Of a stretch of DNA of 64,000 nucleotides, positions 61,101-64,000 are shown in pieces (position 1 is the first letter of the stretch; each line of letters starts with the position of its first letter). The translations under genes and the position numbers were made by a program. Under the pieces are notes generated by a model that saw only the letters and a program-made list of their open reading frames with translations, was not told the origin of the DNA and made no database searches. The stretch covers positions 18,435,570-18,499,569 of the forward strand of contig ML679989.1 in assembly GCA_007922225.1 (NCBI GenBank), given 5' to 3'. This DNA is from Emydura subglobosa. Its lineage: Eukaryota > Chordata > Testudines > Chelidae.

Positions 61101-62029
61101 GAGATTAAACTCAGGAGGCTTTAGGGCAGAGAAGTGCAGTGTCTGCAGAGGCGAGATAGCCAGAGCCTGAAACCATCCAAAGGAAACCACTCCAGAATCA
61201 TCCTCCTGGGAGCGTATGAAGGCAAAAGAACAGGTAACAGCTGGCACAGTGGGAAATACATTTTTACAAGATCATGTCAGCTATAGCCAAGCTTTTAAAA
61301 CCAATCGAATGCAGAACGGAATGAAGTAGCGGTCAGACGCCAAGCAGACTGAGCTCTGCACAGGGCAGACCCCATTTCTGCACAGGAAAGCACTGCTCCG
61401 GATCATGCAGGTTGACAGCTAGTGCTGAGCAACTGGGTCCTCTTGCAACGTGCCGACAGCTGCAGGGATCGGCAAAGCAGCTCAGTCGGAGAGGGGGAGA
61501 ATATACCCCTCCCCCCAATATTCAATGAATAAACCCCAAGCTGCGGCAGTGCAGAGACCACCATGAAGAGCAGCTCTGTGTGCATGCAAGAGCTGTGACG
61601 GCCTCATGCACAACAAATAAGGAACAGCTGAGGAAGGAAACTTAGGGCAGAGCTCCCCGGCAGCACGTTCTCACTGTCATCAACCCACCGTTCTTGTAAC
61701 CGTCACCTGCGACAGGAAATACTGCCCTGGGGTTACAAAGCAGCAGTCCTGAGCTCTCCCAGCCCGCTGGGTACGTTGTCCAAACGTGGGGGGTTGGGGA
61801 GGGAGTGTCCAACCCATGGGACTCAGGGCTCTACCGCCACCCCAACAGAAAGGCTCATAACTGGCCTATGAGAGGAAGGTCCTTATCTTCTCTCCCCCTG
61901 CTCTGTGGCCACACTCAGGGCCCCTGGGGCTGAAGGCTGGAAGTGACTGTCTTTGGAGCCCCTTCAGTTCTCATCACTGGCACAGGGAAGAGGCTTACTA
62001 GGGGCACGATGTTGTTCCCAGTTCACAGC

Positions 62030-62145
62030 TGGGGAGCCAGGCAGGGGGTAAGCGAGTGGCCCACGGTTACACCACGAGCCAGTGGCAAAGTCAAGCACCA
62101 GATGCCCAGTCTCTCGCTCCAAGCCCAACACCAGGATCCTCCCCC
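62030..62145 (-). repeat. MIR-like SINE fragment
   Basis: 'ggtaagcgagtggcccacgg', 'ttacaccacgagccagtggc' and 'accagatgcccagtctctcg' are in reverse-complement MIR order. Confidence 0.45.
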
Positions 62146-63614
62146 CCCTCCCATGAACAGGCCTTCCTAATGCCCTCGGGGACCTCCTGAGGAGGGCCCC
62201 CCTAACCTGCCAGAGGCCCAGGGCCCCCCATCTCCAGGGTAATTAGCAGCTTCAATGGCGAGCATGTTTGGCACAAGATTTGTGCTCTTACAGGAGCAAA
62301 GGAAGATGGGTCACTGATACCCAGAACCTTGCTGCTCACGAAGCTCCACACAATCTGGAAGGCTGCTCCTTGCTGCACTGACCACAGGGAAATGCTCGGC
62401 TCACCGGAAAGCTCTTCTACACAGCAATCGGGGGACTCGGGGGGTGACTGCAGACACAGCCACGCCAGCTGGAGTCTAGCTACACCAGGGACAGCGCAGG
62501 CTGCACAAACCTGCTGGGAAACCTGGGTCATTATCCCCCAGCTTCACCACTCCAAGCAAGCTAGCTGGGAACACCGCCATGAGCTGCACTCACACCCCAC
62601 GATTGCAGTGTAGATGTACCCCATTTCCCCCCCCCCCCCCAGCTCTTCCCACAAACCCCCAACGAGCGAGGAGGCAGAACGCTCAGCGGGACAGAGCAGA
62701 GAGCGACTGACTAACGGCTCGTTACAACAGAAGATAAAAAGGAAAGACGCCTCCATCTGTCAGCATGTGAGTCAGCCCAATACCACTGTGACGCTCCACC
62801 GTGGGCCAGATGAAAGGACAGCAACAGCATGCGCAAGGCTCTTGGATTTCATTTGAGTTTGTGCAAACTTTCCCCTGTGGACAGGATCAGAGAGACGAGC
62901 CAGCTCCCAAACTGCTATTCTTCTCCAAGGGCTCTGCAATGCCTTGGCTTGCATCTTGCTGGGGAATTCAACACCCAGCCAGCTTCTACTCATATGCAGA
63001 GGAAGATACCAACACCAGCAGTGTGGCTCTACGTTTATATAAATGCCCGACACAATGAAACCTCAGCATCAAAGAGGCTTGGTCACTCTTGACAGAGCTG
63101 CTGGCTAATTCCCATTGACACAGGGACATTCCTAGTTATGGCCAACAGACTCCTTCAGCTCATCGCTACTGCACCCAGTTCAAGGACAAACAGCGCCTTG
63201 CCGTTTAGCAGACACCTCCGGTTATCTCTCAGCATCCAACCAACCAGAGCTGGCATCATCTCACAGGCAGGTTTCTGTGCTGTGGTAAGTAACGTGACGC
63301 AGCAAAACAGGGGGAGATTCAGAGCTGAGCAGCATGGCCCCTGATGGCTCAGAGGGGGATCTGCACTTTGTCATGGAGCACGTAGGCAGCTCTCTGCCAT
63401 GTGTAGGAGCACTAATGCAGCAGTGCCAGCACCTGCATGGTACATCCCCTCGGCAATACGCTGATGCACAGTAGTTATGATTTCACAAGCCCATAAAAAC
63501 CCCTGTTTTTCAAGGCAACTTGGGGCAGTTTGCAGGCAGTGGCTAGCACAAAAAACAGTCTAAGGGCCTGCACTGAGCCCGCAGGAAGGCCCGTTGCTGA
63601 GCGCACACACTTAC

Positions 63615-63758
63615 CAGTGGAGGACCACTTCCTCTGGACGCATCTTCCGTGTTCATCTTCCACAAACTGCTGGAGACAGGGGCCGCAGGTGTGGGAACCA
63701 GAGGGGCAGAGCTCCCTTCTCTGCAGCATGCAGTCCAAGCTCCGCGGACAGGACTCCA
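63615..63758 (-). CDS. NPDC1: NPDC1 exon 2 (Cys-rich ectodomain)
   Basis: The acceptor is 'ctctcttcctttccctag' (AG at 63760-63759) and the donor ACTG|GTAAGT. The length is 144 bases, phase 1 at both ends. After a split codon it encodes 47 residues including 'ESCPRSLDCMLQRRELCPSG', 'SHTCGPCLQQFVEDEHGRCV' and 'QRKWSST'. Six Cys match the mammalian pattern C-x5-C-x7-C-x5-C-x2-C-x10-C. This is the first extracellular domain after the signal peptide, which must lie beyond base 64000. It is separated from exon 3 by about 36 kb. Confidence 0.97.
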
Positions 63759-64000
63759 CTAGGGAAAGGAAGAGAGAATAGATCCACATGAGATTGAGTT
63801 TCACAAGACGTACCTTGGACGGGGTAAAACGGCTGGGTCTGTCCGGAGCCTGTGGAACAAGGCCATGGAGATATTGCTGTCATTGCTAGAAAAGAGAAAC
63901 AGGATCCAAGCTACCGCTGGACTGTAAGTAGCTGTCTGCTCCAAACACACCCAAGCCATTGGGGGGGAAAAGCTACCCACAAACTCAGCCTGCGCCGCAA
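63759..64000 (-). other. NPDC1: NPDC1 intron 1 (partial)
   Basis: DNA upstream of exon 2 to the window edge. No exon with a signal peptide and a phase-1 donor was found here, so exon 1 lies farther right. Confidence 0.8.

Larger units (their letters stand above)
27783..63614 (-). other. NPDC1: NPDC1 intron 2 (about 36 kb)
   Basis: A phase-1 intron that makes up over half of the window. It is filled with the listed CR1, MIR, MITE and simple-repeat copies and holds a possible alternative first exon at 47293-47389. Stretches where I recognise nothing include 27790-29600, 29920-33360 (GC-rich, many chance ORFs), 35120-36760, 37840-38340, 39350-40010, 40310-42180, 42470-43100, 43540-44430, 46580-47030, 51510-57250, 57480-59900, 60090-60890 and 61100-62030. 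Confidence 0.85.
20026..64000 (-). other. NPDC1: NPDC1 gene span (exons 2-9; exon 1 beyond window)
   Basis: NPDC1 is a type I single-pass membrane protein, mainly neural, reported to restrain proliferation and to bind cell-cycle factors. Eight exons totalling 824 coding bases were placed by matching successive pieces of the protein and demanding GT-AG borders with compatible phases: 63615-63758, 27687-27782, 26237-26413, 25687-25753, 24073-24157, 23730-23809, 23307-23403 and 20026-20103. All junctions read through without a stop, and the joined product is close in length to mammalian NPDC1 without its signal-peptide exon. Mammalian NPDC1 genes are only several kilobases long, so this copy is greatly expanded, mostly in intron 2. 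Confidence 0.95.

Noticed and set aside
63615..63758. Idea that the 47.3-kb leader exon is the normal NPDC1 exon 1
   Set aside because: The Cys-rich exon 2 lies upstream of it at 63.6 kb, so a normal transcript cannot start at 47.3 kb and include exon 2. It could only be an alternative start.
1..64000. tRNA or rRNA genes, CRISPR arrays, operons and prokaryotic features
   Set aside because: None seen. Tandem repeats here are microsatellites or minisatellites without spacer structure, and tRNA-like segments belong to MIR SINEs.

Overview
This is a vertebrate nuclear genome window, almost certainly from a turtle (Testudines). The evidence is split genes with GT-AG introns, many CR1 retrotransposon 3' ends of the turtle/crocodile type, MIR-like SINEs, and PIF/Harbinger relics: a decayed HARBI1-like transposase plus short elements with terminal inverted repeats. 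Species cannot be named from the sequence alone. About 98% of the window is non-coding.

Two genes can be supported, both on the minus strand. (1) At 1914-2513 a CpG-rich exon fits the first coding exon of POU5F3 (class V POU factor, the non-eutherian paralogue of OCT4). It ends in a consensus splice donor just before where the POU domain should begin; the later exons lie off the left edge. (2) NPDC1 (neural proliferation, differentiation and control 1) occupies 20026 to beyond 64000. Eight coding exons (human-style exons 2-9) were resolved to the base, and their splice phases join into one open frame of 273 residues plus a partial codon. They cover the Cys-rich ectodomain, an acidic helix, a linker, the transmembrane segment and the conserved cytoplasmic tail. 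Exon 1 (signal peptide) lies past the right edge. POU5F3 next to NPDC1 matches the known FUT7-POU5F3-NPDC1 order in non-eutherian vertebrates, and the two calls support each other.

Layout: 1-1913, POU5F3 intron 1 with an unexplained 65-codon ORF. 1914-2513, POU5F3 exon 1, with its CpG-rich promoter up to about 2840. 2841-17300, intergenic DNA filled with CR1, MIR, Harbinger-like MITEs, a broken HARBI1-like transposase and a possible solo LTR. 17300-20025, probable long NPDC1 3' UTR with a good polyadenylation site. 20026-27782, NPDC1 exons 9 to 3, with a 10-N gap in intron 8. 27783-63614, a roughly 36-kb intron 2 holding most of the repeats, including a 1.9-kb CR1. 63615-63758, exon 2. Inside intron 2, at 47293-47389, there is a possible minus-strand first exon: ATG, a hydrophobic leader and a strong donor, in phase with NPDC1 exon 3. 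It is the most speculative and most interesting item here.

No tRNA, rRNA, CRISPR or prokaryotic feature was seen. Family names of repeats come from recalled consensus features, not a database search.
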